Positions 22,516 to 32,056 of a stretch of DNA of 64,000 bases are shown piece after piece (the first letter of the stretch is position 1; each line of letters begins with the position of its first letter). This DNA comes from Deinococcus taeanensis (GTDB taxonomy: Bacteria > Deinococcota > Deinococci > Deinococcales > Deinococcaceae): the NCBI RefSeq assembly GCF_020229735.1, contig NZ_CP083455.1:35001-99000 (forward strand), in the 5' to 3' direction. The position numbers were made by a program, and so were the translations under genes. Below the pieces are notes generated by a model. That model worked only from the letters and a program-made list of their open reading frames with translations, was not told the DNA's origin and did not search any database.

Positions 22516-23693
22516 TGTCCCAGCCCCTCAAGATTCTGTTTATTGGGAGTGTCGTCCCTGACACAGCTCAATACCGCACGTCAGCATTTTCACGTGCCGG
22601 TAATCTGGCCCAGCAAGGGATGCTCACTGGTATTGCTGAAGCGGGAGCTCACATCAGCGTGCTGTCATTTCAGCCGGTGCCAGCCTTCCCCAGAAGTCTT
22701 CGGTGGTGGGTGCGTGGTCAGCGGCTCTCAAGTGGATATAAACAGCGCCTCGTGCCCTTTGTCAACATCCCCTACTTGAAACAGGTTTCACTTGCATGCG
22801 CCTTTGTGTTTCAAGGCTGGTACCAGATCAGGCGGACAAAACCTCATGTGCTGATGAGCTACAACGTCAACACCTTTATCTCGGCTCCACTGCTGCTGCT
22901 GTCCCGTCTTCTGTGCGTTCCGTACGTTCCTGTGGTATATGACGTCGATGTACCCGGAGCTACTGTCCCGGACGGACCGTTACAGCGGCTGGAATATCGT
23001 TGGGCCACCTGGATCCTGCCGCTGCTTCCTGCTGCGGTGACCGGCACAGCCTTGATCGGTCGCGATCTTATGCCAGGTCGGCCTACCCTGATTGTCGAAG
23101 GAGGGTTGAATAAGGAGCAGCAAACTTACGCCCCAACGGCCTTCACATCCGATACGACCTTCGACATCGTTTTTGCGGGTGCGCTGGAAAAGTACAACGG
23201 CGTGGATGTCCTGATGGACGCTATGGCTTGGCTGCCCGACCACGTTCGCTTGCACATCGCTGGCCAGGGGCGTATGTGCTCGGCAGTGCAGGCCTATGCA
23301 GCCGCAGATGACCGCATCGTGTACCACGGCCTTCTGGACATGGACGGACTGCGACGTCTATATGCGAAAGGTGACCTTCTAGTCAATCACCGCAGTGATC
23401 AGCGACTCGACAGCCGGTACGTTTTTCCATCGAAACTGATCGAGTACCTCGCTGCAGGGATACCTGTGGTCTCCACCCGTTTTCGCAGTCTGCCTGAAGA
23501 ATACCTGCCATTTTTAGAGCTCCTGCTGGATGAGTCACCTCGCGCACTAGCGACCGGTATTGAGCAGGTGATGAGTACGCTGCCTGCCGCGCGGTCAAGG
23601 GCACAGCGGGGTCAGGAATTCGCCCAGATGAATAAAAGCTGGGCATTTCAGGGTCGGCGTATCCTGAGCTTTTTGGAGACCACCATTTTATGA
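22515..23693 (+). CDS. GT4-type glycosyltransferase
   Basis: The 392-residue enzyme starts KILFIGSVVPDTAQYRT and has the GT-B two-domain layout: PHVLMSYNVNTF and VVYDVDVPG at the inter-domain region, the C-terminal donor domain beginning FDIVFAGALEKYNGVDVLMDAMAWL, and the nucleotide-binding segment VFPSKLIEYLAAGIPVVST. It would add one sugar to the lipid-linked repeat unit on the cytoplasmic face. The start overlaps the previous stop (TGATG) and its end overlaps the next start (ATGA). Donor sugar is unknown. Confidence 0.85.
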   Translation: MSQPLKILFIGSVVPDTAQYRTSAFSRAGNLAQQGMLTGIAEAGAHISVLSFQPVPAFPRSLRWWVRGQRLSSGYKQRLVPFVNIPYLKQVSLACAFVFQGWYQIRRTKPHVLMSYNVNTFISAPLLLLSRLLCVPYVPVVYDVDVPGATVPDGPLQRLEYRWATWILPLLPAAVTGTALIGRDLMPGRPTLIVEGGLNKEQQTYAPTAFTSDTTFDIVFAGALEKYNGVDVLMDAMAWLPDHVRLHIAGQGRMCSAVQAYAAADDRIVYHGLLDMDGLRRLYAKGDLLVNHRSDQRLDSRYVFPSKLIEYLAAGIPVVSTRFRSLPEEYLPFLELLLDESPRALATGIEQVMSTLPAARSRAQRGQEFAQMNKSWAFQGRRILSFLETTIL

Positions 23694-24844
23694 CGCCCCA
23701 ACTGAACTATGACGTTCTGGTCATCTTGGACTATTACCTCCCTAGTCGTAAGGCGGGTGGACCAGTTACAACTATCGTCAACCTGACCGAACTACTAGGT
23801 GACGAAATGCGCTTCCTGATCTTGACGCGGCGCAGGGATATTGACGGCAAGGTTTACGATCACATGCCGGCCGGTCGGATCATGCGCGTCGGCAAAGCGG
23901 ATGTGATCTACCTTGACGACTCGAAGCTCACGTTGCGCGATCTCACACAGTACGCGCAGCTGTCGGGAGCGACTACCCTTTATCTTAACTCTTTCTTCTC
24001 CCCACTTAGTTTCAGTTTCCTTTTACTGCGCCGCCTGGGACAGATAAAGATGGACGTGATTCTTGCACCGCGTGGTGAATTCTCTCGAGCTGCCTATGTT
24101 TTGAAGGGTGCGAAGAAAGAACTCTACCGGCAACTCGTCGACCGCATGGGTCTGCTGCGTGGCCTGCGCTGGCAGGTGTCCAGCGCTTACGAGGCTCAGG
24201 AACTGAAGCAGATTCTCGGCGAACGCAACGATGTCATGGTGGCCCCTGACCCTTTCTCAGTGAGTCAAAGCCACAAGACCTGGACACATGACAGGGACCT
24301 GATCTACCTCTCACGCATTTGCCGCAACAAGAATCTGCATTATGCGCTGCAGTGCCTGGCAAAGGTTCGCTTTCCAGTCAGCCTCGACATCTACGGACCT
24401 ATCGAGGACACCAGCTACTGGGAAGAGTGTCAGGCTCACATCAAGACCCTGCCGTCTCATGTTCAAGTACAGTATTGTGGCGTACTGGCGCATGAGCAGG
24501 TGCGTACCACATTTAGTCATTACGGTGCTTTTCTGTTCCCGACCGGTGGAGAAAATTATGGTCACGTGATTCCAGAGGCACTGTCCGCTGGAACGCCTGT
24601 CATTCTCAGCGACCGCACCCCCTGGCGTGACTTCGAAGAAGCTGGGGTCGGATACGTGCTGCCGCTGGAGGCGCCAGAAAGCTTTGTCGCTGCCGTGGAA
24701 GTGCTGGTGGGCCATTCTCCGCAGGAGCGGGAGGCTATAGGAGCGCGCTGTCAAGCTTACGCACAAGCTATAGAGCAGCAGCCGCAAGTGCGGCAGCAGA
24801 ACATTGCCCTCTTTACTCAACCCTTTAAGCGAGGTCAATTATGA
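23690..24844 (+). CDS. GT4-type glycosyltransferase
   Basis: This 384-residue GT-B enzyme opens with DVLVILDYYLPSRKAGGPVTT, as in the colanic-acid/capsule glycosyltransferases that bind donor through a C-terminal Rossmann domain. The E-x7-E motif is visible in FPTGGENYGHVIPEALSAGTPV, and the donor domain starts RDLIYLSRICRNKNLHYALQ. It overlaps both neighbours by 4 bp (ATGA), indicating tight translational coupling. It should transfer the second or third sugar of the repeat unit. Confidence 0.87.
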   Translation: MTPQLNYDVLVILDYYLPSRKAGGPVTTIVNLTELLGDEMRFLILTRRRDIDGKVYDHMPAGRIMRVGKADVIYLDDSKLTLRDLTQYAQLSGATTLYLNSFFSPLSFSFLLLRRLGQIKMDVILAPRGEFSRAAYVLKGAKKELYRQLVDRMGLLRGLRWQVSSAYEAQELKQILGERNDVMVAPDPFSVSQSHKTWTHDRDLIYLSRICRNKNLHYALQCLAKVRFPVSLDIYGPIEDTSYWEECQAHIKTLPSHVQVQYCGVLAHEQVRTTFSHYGAFLFPTGGENYGHVIPEALSAGTPVILSDRTPWRDFEEAGVGYVLPLEAPESFVAAVEVLVGHSPQEREAIGARCQAYAQAIEQQPQVRQQNIALFTQPFKRGQL

Positions 24845-25875
24845 ACACTCAAGATTTTGCAGGCAAAACCGTCTTGATTACCGGTGGTACTGGTTCTTTC
24901 GGACATGAGCTTCTCGATGTAATTCGCGAGACCGATGTGAAGGAAATCCGAGTTTTCAGCCGTGATGAACTGAAGCAGGAGATGATGCGCCTGAAACTTA
25001 AGGACCAGCGTGTACGGTTCTATATCGGCGATATTCGCGACCGGGACAGTGTAGATCAGGCTATGCGGGGCGTAAACTTGGCCTTCCATGCGGCTGCGCT
25101 TAAACAGGTGCCCTCCTGCGAATTCTTTCCCATGCAGGCACTGATGACCAATGTCATTGGTTCCCATAACGTCGTGGAATCCGCTATCAACCACCAGATT
25201 GAATCGCTGGTGTGTCTGAGCACTGACAAGGCAGTTCTTCCAGTGAATGCCATGGGGATGACCAAGGGCCTGATGGAGAAGGTAGCGCAGGCTGCCGCAC
25301 GCGGACTGAGTGAAGGTGATACCAAAATCAGTTCCGTCCGCTACGGCAACGTCATGTACTCGCGGGGCTCCGTAATTCCGCTTTTCATTAACCAAATCAA
25401 GCAGGGCCAGGCGCTGACTGTGACCGACCCTGATATGACGCGCTTTCTTCTCTCGCTGCGCAGCGCAATTGACTTGGTGCTCTTTGCTTTTGAAAACGCC
25501 CGTCAGGGCGATATCTTCGTGCGTAAGGCGCCGGCCAGTACCGTGCAGGATCTCGCTCAGGCGCTGAAGAACCTCTTCCATTCCGACGTGCCCATTGAAG
25601 TGATCGGCACCCGGCACGCGGAGAAACTTTTCGAGACCCTTACCACCGCTGGTGAGCTGGTGCGCGCTGAGGACATGGGCGATTACCTGCGGGTCTTTAT
25701 GGACGACCGCGACCTCAACTACGCCAAGTACTTCACGGAAGGACAGCAGGAAGAGAAGACTCGTGAAGATTACACCTCGCATAATACGCGACGCTTAACT
25801 GTGCCCGAAATCGAGCAGCTGCTGCTCCTGCTGCCCGATGTCCAGCGTGAACTTAAGTTGGCAGGCCAGCGATGA
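24841..25875 (+). CDS. UDP-GlcNAc 4,6-dehydratase/5-epimerase, FnlA/CapE type
   Basis: This cytoplasmic extended SDR of 344 residues converts UDP-GlcNAc to a UDP-4-keto-6-deoxy-L-hexosamine, the first step toward UDP-L-FucNAc. The NAD-binding TGGTGSFG is near residue 15, followed by DIRDRDSVDQAM, AAALKQVPSCEFFPM and LSTDKAVLPVNAMGMTKG. The position of the usual SDR tyrosine is taken by Met138 in an M-x3-K motif (Lys142), as in CapE and WbpM-type dehydratases. The gene order dehydratase, then 2-epimerase matches fnl/cap clusters. It overlaps both neighbours by 4 bp. The 5-epimerase activity is inferred from family resemblance. Confidence 0.85.
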   Translation: MNTQDFAGKTVLITGGTGSFGHELLDVIRETDVKEIRVFSRDELKQEMMRLKLKDQRVRFYIGDIRDRDSVDQAMRGVNLAFHAAALKQVPSCEFFPMQALMTNVIGSHNVVESAINHQIESLVCLSTDKAVLPVNAMGMTKGLMEKVAQAAARGLSEGDTKISSVRYGNVMYSRGSVIPLFINQIKQGQALTVTDPDMTRFLLSLRSAIDLVLFAFENARQGDIFVRKAPASTVQDLAQALKNLFHSDVPIEVIGTRHAEKLFETLTTAGELVRAEDMGDYLRVFMDDRDLNYAKYFTEGQQEEKTREDYTSHNTRRLTVPEIEQLLLLLPDVQRELKLAGQR

Positions 25876-27002
25876 AACGCATGAAAGTCATGACCGTGGT
25901 GGGCACCCGCCCCGAGATCATTCGACTGTCACGGGTGATCGCCAAGCTGGATGAACACACTGAGCATGTCTTGGTTCACACGGGACAGAACTTCGATTAT
26001 GAACTCAACGACATCTTCTTCAAGGAGCTCGGCATGCGGCGGCCCGATGCGTTTTTGAACGCTGCTGGGAGCAGCGCCGCTGAGACCATCGGGCAGGTCC
26101 TGATCAAGGTTGACCTCCAGCTGCAAGAGCACCAGCCCGAGGCGTTGCTGCTGCTGGGCGACACCAACAGTTGCCTGGCAGCCATCCCGGCTAAGCGCCG
26201 CAGAATCCCGATCTTCCACATGGAGGCTGGTAACCGCTGCTACGATCAGCGCGTTCCGGAAGAAACAAACCGCAAAATCGTAGACCACACGAGCGATGTC
26301 AATCTACCCTACAGTGATATCGCCCGCGAGAATCTCCTGAGAGAAAATTTTGACCCGGCGCGCGTCATCAAGACCGGAAGCCCTATGTTCGAGGTGCTGG
26401 CCCATTACCGTAAGCAGATCGAGCGGTCCGCCATCCTGGCCGAGCTGGGCCTAGAGCGCGGTGGATACTTCGTGGTAAGCGCTCATCGGGAAGAGAACGT
26501 GGACGCTCCGGAGAGGCTGGCTGCGCTTGCCGTCACCCTGAACGCTCTGGCGCAGCAGTACGGGCAGCGCATCATCTTCTCCACACATCCCCGGACACAG
26601 AAACGCATCGCCGCCGCGGGGTTGAGCTTCCACCCCCTGGTGGAGTTCATGAAGCCGCTAGGATTCTTTGCGTACGTACACCTGCAGATGCAGGCGAGGG
26701 CAGTGCTATCCGACAGTGGCACTATCAGTGAAGAGTCGTCCATTCTTAATTTCCCGGCCCTGACGCTACGTGACACCCATGAGCGTCCCGAAGGCATGGA
26801 GGAAACTGCAGTCATTATGACAGGCCTGAGTCCTGACCGTGTCCTACAGGCGATCGCAGTGCTCGATCAGCAGCCCCGCGGTGAACAGCGTCAGCTTCGT
26901 CTCGCTGCTGACTACAGCATGCCCAACGTTTCCGACAAGGTGCTGCGCCTGATCCTGAGCTACACTGATTACGTCAATCGATACGTGTGGCATCAGGGTT
27001 AA
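25872..27002 (+). CDS. UDP-N-acetylglucosamine 2-epimerase family, FnlC/CapG/WbjD-like
   Basis: The 376-residue enzyme shows the WecB-fold motifs VVGTRPEIIRLSRVIAKL, HTGQNFDYELND, LLLGDTNSCLA, HMEAGNRCYDQRVPEETNRKIVDH and SDSGTISEESS. In fnl/cap clusters this family makes the last step to UDP-L-FucNAc (C2 epimerisation of UDP-L-PneNAc). Its position directly after the FnlA-like dehydratase supports that role over plain UDP-ManNAc synthesis. The intermediate reductase is not adjacent; the candidate is the RmlD-like gene at 36117. Confidence 0.85.
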   Translation: MKRMKVMTVVGTRPEIIRLSRVIAKLDEHTEHVLVHTGQNFDYELNDIFFKELGMRRPDAFLNAAGSSAAETIGQVLIKVDLQLQEHQPEALLLLGDTNSCLAAIPAKRRRIPIFHMEAGNRCYDQRVPEETNRKIVDHTSDVNLPYSDIARENLLRENFDPARVIKTGSPMFEVLAHYRKQIERSAILAELGLERGGYFVVSAHREENVDAPERLAALAVTLNALAQQYGQRIIFSTHPRTQKRIAAAGLSFHPLVEFMKPLGFFAYVHLQMQARAVLSDSGTISEESSILNFPALTLRDTHERPEGMEETAVIMTGLSPDRVLQAIAVLDQQPRGEQRQLRLAADYSMPNVSDKVLRLILSYTDYVNRYVWHQG

Positions 27003-27008
27003 GCAGCC

Positions 27009-28568
27009 GTGACGACTCAAGCAACTGTGTTAGTGGTCGGCGCCTCTGGGTTCGTGGGCCAGATGCTCTGTCAGGTGCTGCTTGACCACGGTTACCATGT
27101 GGTGGCCGCTTCCCGCTCGCCTCAACAGCTGCCACTTGGCGTACGTCACCACCTTCTCGGGAACCTAAGCGAGGAAGTCGACTGGAGTTCTGCTCTGCGT
27201 GGTGTTACGTACGTGGTATATCTTGCAGCGCGCGTCCATGTAATGAACGACACACATGCCGATCCGCTGGCTGCCTACCGTGCAGTGAATACTGATGCCC
27301 CTGTAGCACTGGCGCACGCTGCCGCAGCAGCTGGAGTGTCACGTTTTATCTATTTGAGCTCTGTCAAGGTCAACGGTGAGCAGAGCGACCAGCCGCTAAC
27401 TGAGCGTGACCTGCCTACCCCGACGGACCCCTATGGCATCTCCAAGTGGGAAGCAGAACAAGCGCTCACACAGATAGGGGTAAGGACCGGGCTGGGTGTT
27501 GTTGTGTTGCGGCCCCCGCTAGTCTACGGTCCGGGAGTCAAGGCAAACTTCCTCCAGCTGATTACTGCAGTGCGGCACGGTATTCCACTGCCACTGGCTT
27601 CCGTCCGCAACCGCAGGAGCATGGTCTACGTGGGCAACTTGACCGATGCAATTGTGTTTACGCTGCGCTCGTCTGTGGTTATAGGGAAGACTTTTTTTGT
27701 GGCAGACCGCGAGGACCTCTGCACGCCTAGACTGATACAAGAGGTAGCCCACGCCCTGGGCCGCTCACCACGCCTATGGCCGGTCCCGACTGCAGTACTT
27801 CACACTGCTGGCCGACTGCTGCGCTGCGAAGGAATGGTGCGACGCCTGACTGGTTCCCTGCAGATTGATACACACCGTCTGCGTGAAGCAGGCTGGTCGC
27901 CCCCCTTCACCACCCAGGCAGGTCTGGCTGCGACGGTGGCAGCTCAGAACCAGGAGACCGACGGGCGCCCTTGGCGTCTAACGATCAGGCAGCGTCATTA
28001 CTTGCGCATGCGGCGCTGTCTGGAGCGGCCCTTGGCAGGAGTTCTGCTGTTGTTGCTTCTGCCCGTTCTTCTCTTGACGGCTCTAGCCATCCGGCTGACC
28101 AGCTCTGGACCTGTCCTCTTCACTCAACTGCGGGCTGGCCAGGGGCATCAGCCCTACACAATTTTCAAATTCCGCACTATGCGTTCTAACGCACCGCAAT
28201 TGTCGACGGAGGACATGCGGCGTCAGGGCATCAGTGCAGTTACACCCCTAGGTGCGTTCCTCCGCAGAAGCAGTTTGGATGAGCTTCCACAGCTTTTGAA
28301 CGTACTCCGCGGGGAAATGAGTTTTGTCGGGCCCAGACCTGCTCTTATGACACAAGCCCCTGTGCTTCACGGGCGTGCTGCCAAAGGTGTAGATCAACTA
28401 CCACCAGGTATTACCGGTCTGGCGCAGGTGACAGGGCGTGACGACCTGAGCGACGAAGAGAAAGTTCGGCGGGATGCCACATACCTGCGTAATCTCGGCC
28501 CCCTGACTGACCTGTTTATTATCCGTGCCACCCTGCGCAGCGTTATGGGCGGACATGGAACCTACTAG
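27009..28568 (+). CDS. Fusion of WbpV-like 4-keto-reductase and monotopic phosphoglycosyl transferase
   Basis: The 519-residue protein joins two activities. Residues 1-310 are an extended [13 protein letters not shown]ossmann loop, [19 protein letters not shown] and the catalytic YGISK. The AARVHVM and SSVKVNGE signatures are those of WbpV/UDP-QuiNAc reductases. Residues ~335-519 are a bacterial sugar transferase: one hydrophobic re-entrant helix ([16 protein letters not shown]), then [30 protein letters not shown] (catalytic Asp424-Glu425) and SFVGPRPAL. The start is GTG 27009. The fusion would reduce UDP-4-keto-6-deoxy-GlcNAc and pass phospho-QuiNAc to undecaprenyl phosphate. The dehydratase partner, WbpM, lies just beyond the IS4 insertion. 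Both domains look intact. Confidence 0.87.
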   Translation: MTTQATVLVVGASGFVGQMLCQVLLDHGYHVVAASRSPQQLPLGVRHHLLGNLSEEVDWSSALRGVTYVVYLAARVHVMNDTHADPLAAYRAVNTDAPVALAHAAAAAGVSRFIYLSSVKVNGEQSDQPLTERDLPTPTDPYGISKWEAEQALTQIGVRTGLGVVVLRPPLVYGPGVKANFLQLITAVRHGIPLPLASVRNRRSMVYVGNLTDAIVFTLRSSVVIGKTFFVADREDLCTPRLIQEVAHALGRSPRLWPVPTAVLHTAGRLLRCEGMVRRLTGSLQIDTHRLREAGWSPPFTTQAGLAATVAAQNQETDGRPWRLTIRQRHYLRMRRCLERPLAGVLLLLLLPVLLLTALAIRLTSSGPVLFTQLRAGQGHQPYTIFKFRTMRSNAPQLSTEDMRRQGISAVTPLGAFLRRSSLDELPQLLNVLRGEMSFVGPRPALMTQAPVLHGRAAKGVDQLPPGITGLAQVTGRDDLSDEEKVRRDATYLRNLGPLTDLFIIRATLRSVMGGHGTY

Positions 28569-28606
28569 GTCCCACTCTACTAATCCTCACCATCAGGGAC
28601 GGAATG

Positions 28607-28613
28607 GCTGACC
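28607..28613 (+). repeat. Target-site duplication, left copy, of IS4 element
   Basis: GCTGACC directly before the left inverted repeat is repeated at 29792-29798 directly after the right one. Confidence 0.8.
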
Positions 28614-29791
28614 GCTCAGCACCTGACACTTTGAGTGAAATGGCGTCCTGAACGCAGTGGGGCATGACAAAGGGCGGTATCTGGGTCTGTGACGACCCCC
28701 GAGACTGCCCGACTGCCTGCTGACACGCTGGCCATCCATCTGAAAACCCATCTCCCTCAACGGCGAATAGACGCCCTGCAGCGGCTGGCTGAAGTGCTTC
28801 TGGCACTGCTCCAGGCCGAATCCACCCTCCACCGCAAGCTTGCGCTCCATCTACCCCGAGACGCCAGTCTTGAATCCAAGACTCGGACCGTGGCCCGAGT
28901 CTTCCACGATGCTCAGCTCACACAGCAGGACGTCACCGACGTCCTGCTTCCGCTGCTCCCTGACAGCAAGCTCACCCTGATCATGGACCGCACGACCTGG
29001 CACGACGGTCAAATCCCACTGAACATTTTGGTTCTGGGCGCCCTCCTCGGTGGGGCCGTGATCCCGCTGGTCTGGTCAATTCTTCCGCATCAGGGCAACA
29101 GCAGCACCGCCGCCCGCATCCTCCTGGTCGCCCGTCTCCTCAAGGTGCTGCCTGCCCGCCGGTGGGCCGTGTTGATCGCCGACCGCGAGTTTATCGGGAA
29201 TGAGTGGTGTTCTTTCCTGCGCTGGAAGCGGATCCGGCATTGTCTGCGCATCCGGGAAAACACTCGCATCGATGACGAACTCGTCCGTGACCTGTTCGCT
29301 GGCCTGCAACCTGGAGAGATCCGAACCCTGTTTGAGCGAACGTGGGTGTATGGCGGGTGGATGCACGTGGTGATCACCCTATCCCCCGCGGGGGATAGGG
29401 TGATCGTTGCTTCGGATTTGCCCGTTCTGGCCGTTCTGAACACCTATCGACTCCGGTGGGGGATCGAGTCGGCATTCTCTTCGTTGAAGGCCCGCGGGTT
29501 GGGCCTGGAGGCTACACACATGACGGCACCCGAACGAATCTCCCGGCTGTTCGGGCTGCTGTGTATTGCGCTGGCATGGATGGCACGGGTCGGCACGCAG
29601 ACCGTGCAGGAAGACCCTCCCAGGCGGGACAAGCGGGGGCGGGCCGTGGTGAGTCTGGTGCGGATCGGTTGGCAGATCCTCAGTCAGGCAGTGCGGTGGG
29701 GCGGCGACGCCTTCTGGAACTGCCTTGAGCTGCTGAGTACGCCATTTCCACTCACCAGCACGTCAATTCCCCAAAGTGTCAGGTGCTGAGC
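28614..29791 (+). mobile_element. Intact IS4-family insertion sequence with perfect 19-bp inverted repeats
   Basis: Inverted repeats 28614-28632 and 29773-29791 are identical over 19 bp (GCTCAGCACCTGACACTTT) and flanked by a 7-bp direct repeat GCTGACC. The 1178-bp element has a single uninterrupted transposase gene. Perfect ends and target duplication indicate a recent insertion between the fusion gene and wbpM. Confidence 0.93.
28689..29789 (+). CDS. IS4-family transposase
   Basis: This 366-residue DDE transposase is complete. The first aspartate is in LTLIMDRTTWHDG, the second in WAVLIADREFIG, and the glutamate is in the IS4 signature YRLRWGIESAFSSLK, which fits Y-(2)-R-(3)-E-(6)-K exactly. 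The start is GTG 28689 and the stop codon lies inside the right inverted repeat. It appears functional, unlike most transposases in this window. Confidence 0.93.
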   Translation: MTTPETARLPADTLAIHLKTHLPQRRIDALQRLAEVLLALLQAESTLHRKLALHLPRDASLESKTRTVARVFHDAQLTQQDVTDVLLPLLPDSKLTLIMDRTTWHDGQIPLNILVLGALLGGAVIPLVWSILPHQGNSSTAARILLVARLLKVLPARRWAVLIADREFIGNEWCSFLRWKRIRHCLRIRENTRIDDELVRDLFAGLQPGEIRTLFERTWVYGGWMHVVITLSPAGDRVIVASDLPVLAVLNTYRLRWGIESAFSSLKARGLGLEATHMTAPERISRLFGLLCIALAWMARVGTQTVQEDPPRRDKRGRAVVSLVRIGWQILSQAVRWGGDAFWNCLELLSTPFPLTSTSIPQSVRC

Positions 29792-30165
29792 GCTGACCGT
29801 TGACACCACACTTGGATGCCGTTCTGGGGCCACTGAAATTCCAGGTTTGTCCTAAAGCACATGGTAGGAGAGGTAGGCACAGATAGGTGTGGTGTATTGC
29901 CGCTCGTCTGGTGTTTGATTCATCCATCATCATAGGTGCCTTGCTCAGCCTAGAATCATGACCGTGCACCTGCGGCTGGTGTGCGGTTTACGATTCTGCA
30001 GAGGCATACATCGGATAGCAGAAGCCAAAAGCCGCAAACTAGGGTTTCTAGAATGAAGCCGCTGAGGCCAGGACGATCATGGAGCCCTGCTTCAGTAGAG
30101 CCCCCTGGAAGTGCGCCCCGCCTGGGCAGGCAGGTCATCAAGGTCCATTGGGAAGTGAAATATCT
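29792..30165 (+). other. Intergenic stretch between IS4 and wbpM
   Basis: These 374 bases hold the right target duplication and no gene I can support. A short ORF (29958-30056, 32 codons) starts next to TAGAAT but resembles nothing. The WbpM frame is open further upstream, to 30079, but that extension lacks family resemblance. A promoter for wbpM may lie here. Confidence 0.5.
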
Positions 30166-31989
30166 ATGACATCTACCCTAATTAAGTTCGTGATTGATCT
30201 CGTCCTGTGGCTCATGGCGGCCCTGCTGGCTTATACTTTTCGTACACCTTCAGTGATTCAGGGCGGCGCGCCAAGCACCATTTGGCTTTATGCTCTGCTG
30301 AACCTGAGTGTAATGGGGCTCGTGATCCGGCAGTATCGGCTACACCGTCAACTGTGGCAACGGGTAAGTGTAACTGACCTGCTGACGCTGGCACGTGCAG
30401 CTGCTACAGCCACGTTTATTATGTTCGCCTTAGGGTTCATCCTGCGTGAGTGGCTTCAACTCGCGCGCAGCGTACCCCTATTGGCAGGCGCGCTCGGCTT
30501 CCTGCTAATGGGCGGTGCGCGCCTGCTGTTCCGAATGTTTCAGGATCGGATCCGTCAGCAGCAAGTGCCCGCGAGACAACGGGTTTTGATAGTTGGTGCC
30601 GGTGAGGCAGGTGCACTGATTGCCCGCGAGATTCAACGGCATCCAGAATCCGGTTTGCAGGTGATTGGATTCCTCGATGACGAACCGACCAAACAACGGC
30701 AGTCACTGATGGGCTTTCCAGTCTTCGGCAACGTGGGCAACCTTGTTGAGGTAGCACAACGTGAAGGTGCTCATGAGATCTTGATTGCGATTCCCTCAGC
30801 TGAAGGTAGATTTATTCGCCGTGTAGTTGAACTGTCACAGGCAGCCAAGTTGCGGTATCGTATCATTCCAGGCGTTTTTGAGATCCTCTCAGGGAATGTC
30901 ACGATCAACCAGATTCGTGATGTCAACCTTGAGGATCTACTGCGCCGACCTCCTGTACAACTCAATACAGCCGAGATTGCTGGGTATCTCAGAGAACAGG
31001 TGATACTTGTCACCGGTGCCGGTGGAAGCATCGGTTCGGAAATTGTTCGGCAGATCTGCCTTTACCAACCGCGCCTGATTCTTCTCGTCGGGCGTGGCGA
31101 AAACAGTATTTTCGGTATTCAGCAAGAGCTGAATCACACGCTGATTGACATTAAGCACATCGGTCTCATCTGTGACGTCCGCGATCCAAATAGGCTGGAG
31201 GCAATATTTCATGACTACCGTCCAGATGTGGTCTTTCATGCAGCAGCACATAAGCATGTGCCGCTGATGGAAATGGCTCCCTCGGAAGCCATCATGAACA
31301 ACGTTATGAGCACGCAGAACGTCACTGAACTCTGCCTGAAGTATGGTGTGAAGCGTCTGGTCAACATTTCGACTGACAAGGCGGTAAATCCCACAAGTGT
31401 CATGGGAGCTTCCAAACGCATAGCAGAGATGATTGTCTCCGCTGGTGCGTCGCGCGCTACTTCTGCCCAGGCGTTTGTATCCGTTCGCTTCGGGAATGTG
31501 TTGGGCAGCCGTGGCAGTGTGGTTCCTACATTCATGCATCAGATCAGGGCGGGTGGACCGATTACAGTTACCCACCCAGACATGGTGCGTTATTTCATGA
31601 CTATTCCTGAAGCGGCCAGGTTGGTGTTGCAGGCAGGTGGCTTGGCCGAGAATGGTAAAGTTTATGTGCTGAACATGGGACAGCCGGTTAAGATTGCCGA
31701 CTTGGCTCATGACGTGATTCAGCTCTCAGGCGCTCAACACGTTGGTATCGTCTACAGCGGCGTGCGACCAGGGGAGAAGCTATATGAGGAACTGCTTACC
31801 AGCAGTGAAGGTACCGAATCCACCAGCCATTATGAGATCTTTAGTGCGCGCTTGGCTAGCGTGGACCCAACAGAGTTAGAGCACGATCTAGCGGTCCTCA
31901 AGCAATATGCTGAGCAGCAGGATCATACGGCAATCCGCGCCGTTCTAGCACGATTGATTCCAGAGAACAAGTTCGGCAGCCTGGGATAG
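30166..31989 (+). CDS. wbpM: UDP-GlcNAc 4,6-dehydratase, WbpM family (membrane-bound)
   Basis: The 607-residue inner-membrane enzyme has about four N-terminal helices (residues 5-120), a CoA-binding-like Rossmann domain (VLIVGAGEAGALIAREI, about 140-260) and a catalytic SDR domain (VILVTGAGGSIGSEIV, about 282; FHAAAHKHVPLME; ISTDKAVNPTSVMGASKR with Met413-x3-Lys417 in place of Tyr). WbpM forms UDP-2-acetamido-2,6-dideoxy-D-xylo-4-hexulose, the precursor of UDP-QuiNAc and UDP-D-FucNAc. I set the start at ATG 30166 (GGAAGTG upstream) because the hydrophobic N-terminus begins there. The reductase/transferase fusion that would use its product is immediately upstream of the IS4 element. Confidence 0.92.
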   Translation: MTSTLIKFVIDLVLWLMAALLAYTFRTPSVIQGGAPSTIWLYALLNLSVMGLVIRQYRLHRQLWQRVSVTDLLTLARAAATATFIMFALGFILREWLQLARSVPLLAGALGFLLMGGARLLFRMFQDRIRQQQVPARQRVLIVGAGEAGALIAREIQRHPESGLQVIGFLDDEPTKQRQSLMGFPVFGNVGNLVEVAQREGAHEILIAIPSAEGRFIRRVVELSQAAKLRYRIIPGVFEILSGNVTINQIRDVNLEDLLRRPPVQLNTAEIAGYLREQVILVTGAGGSIGSEIVRQICLYQPRLILLVGRGENSIFGIQQELNHTLIDIKHIGLICDVRDPNRLEAIFHDYRPDVVFHAAAHKHVPLMEMAPSEAIMNNVMSTQNVTELCLKYGVKRLVNISTDKAVNPTSVMGASKRIAEMIVSAGASRATSAQAFVSVRFGNVLGSRGSVVPTFMHQIRAGGPITVTHPDMVRYFMTIPEAARLVLQAGGLAENGKVYVLNMGQPVKIADLAHDVIQLSGAQHVGIVYSGVRPGEKLYEELLTSSEGTESTSHYEIFSARLASVDPTELEHDLAVLKQYAEQQDHTAIRAVLARLIPENKFGSLG

Positions 31990-32022
31990 TGGTCTGCCCC
32001 TGACGGCCTGACAAATTTTATG

Positions 32023-32052
32023 AGAAAGCGTCCCCGGTAGGGGACACTTTCT
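32023..32052 (+). terminator. Hairpin after wbpM / at the edge of an IS4 remnant
   Basis: AGAAAGCGTCCCC (32023-32035) pairs with GGGGACACTTTCT (32040-32052), with one mismatch and a GGTA loop, just before the GTG of the following transposase remnant. It could terminate wbpM transcription or shield the transposase from read-in. Confidence 0.5.
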
Positions 32053-32056
32053 GTTT

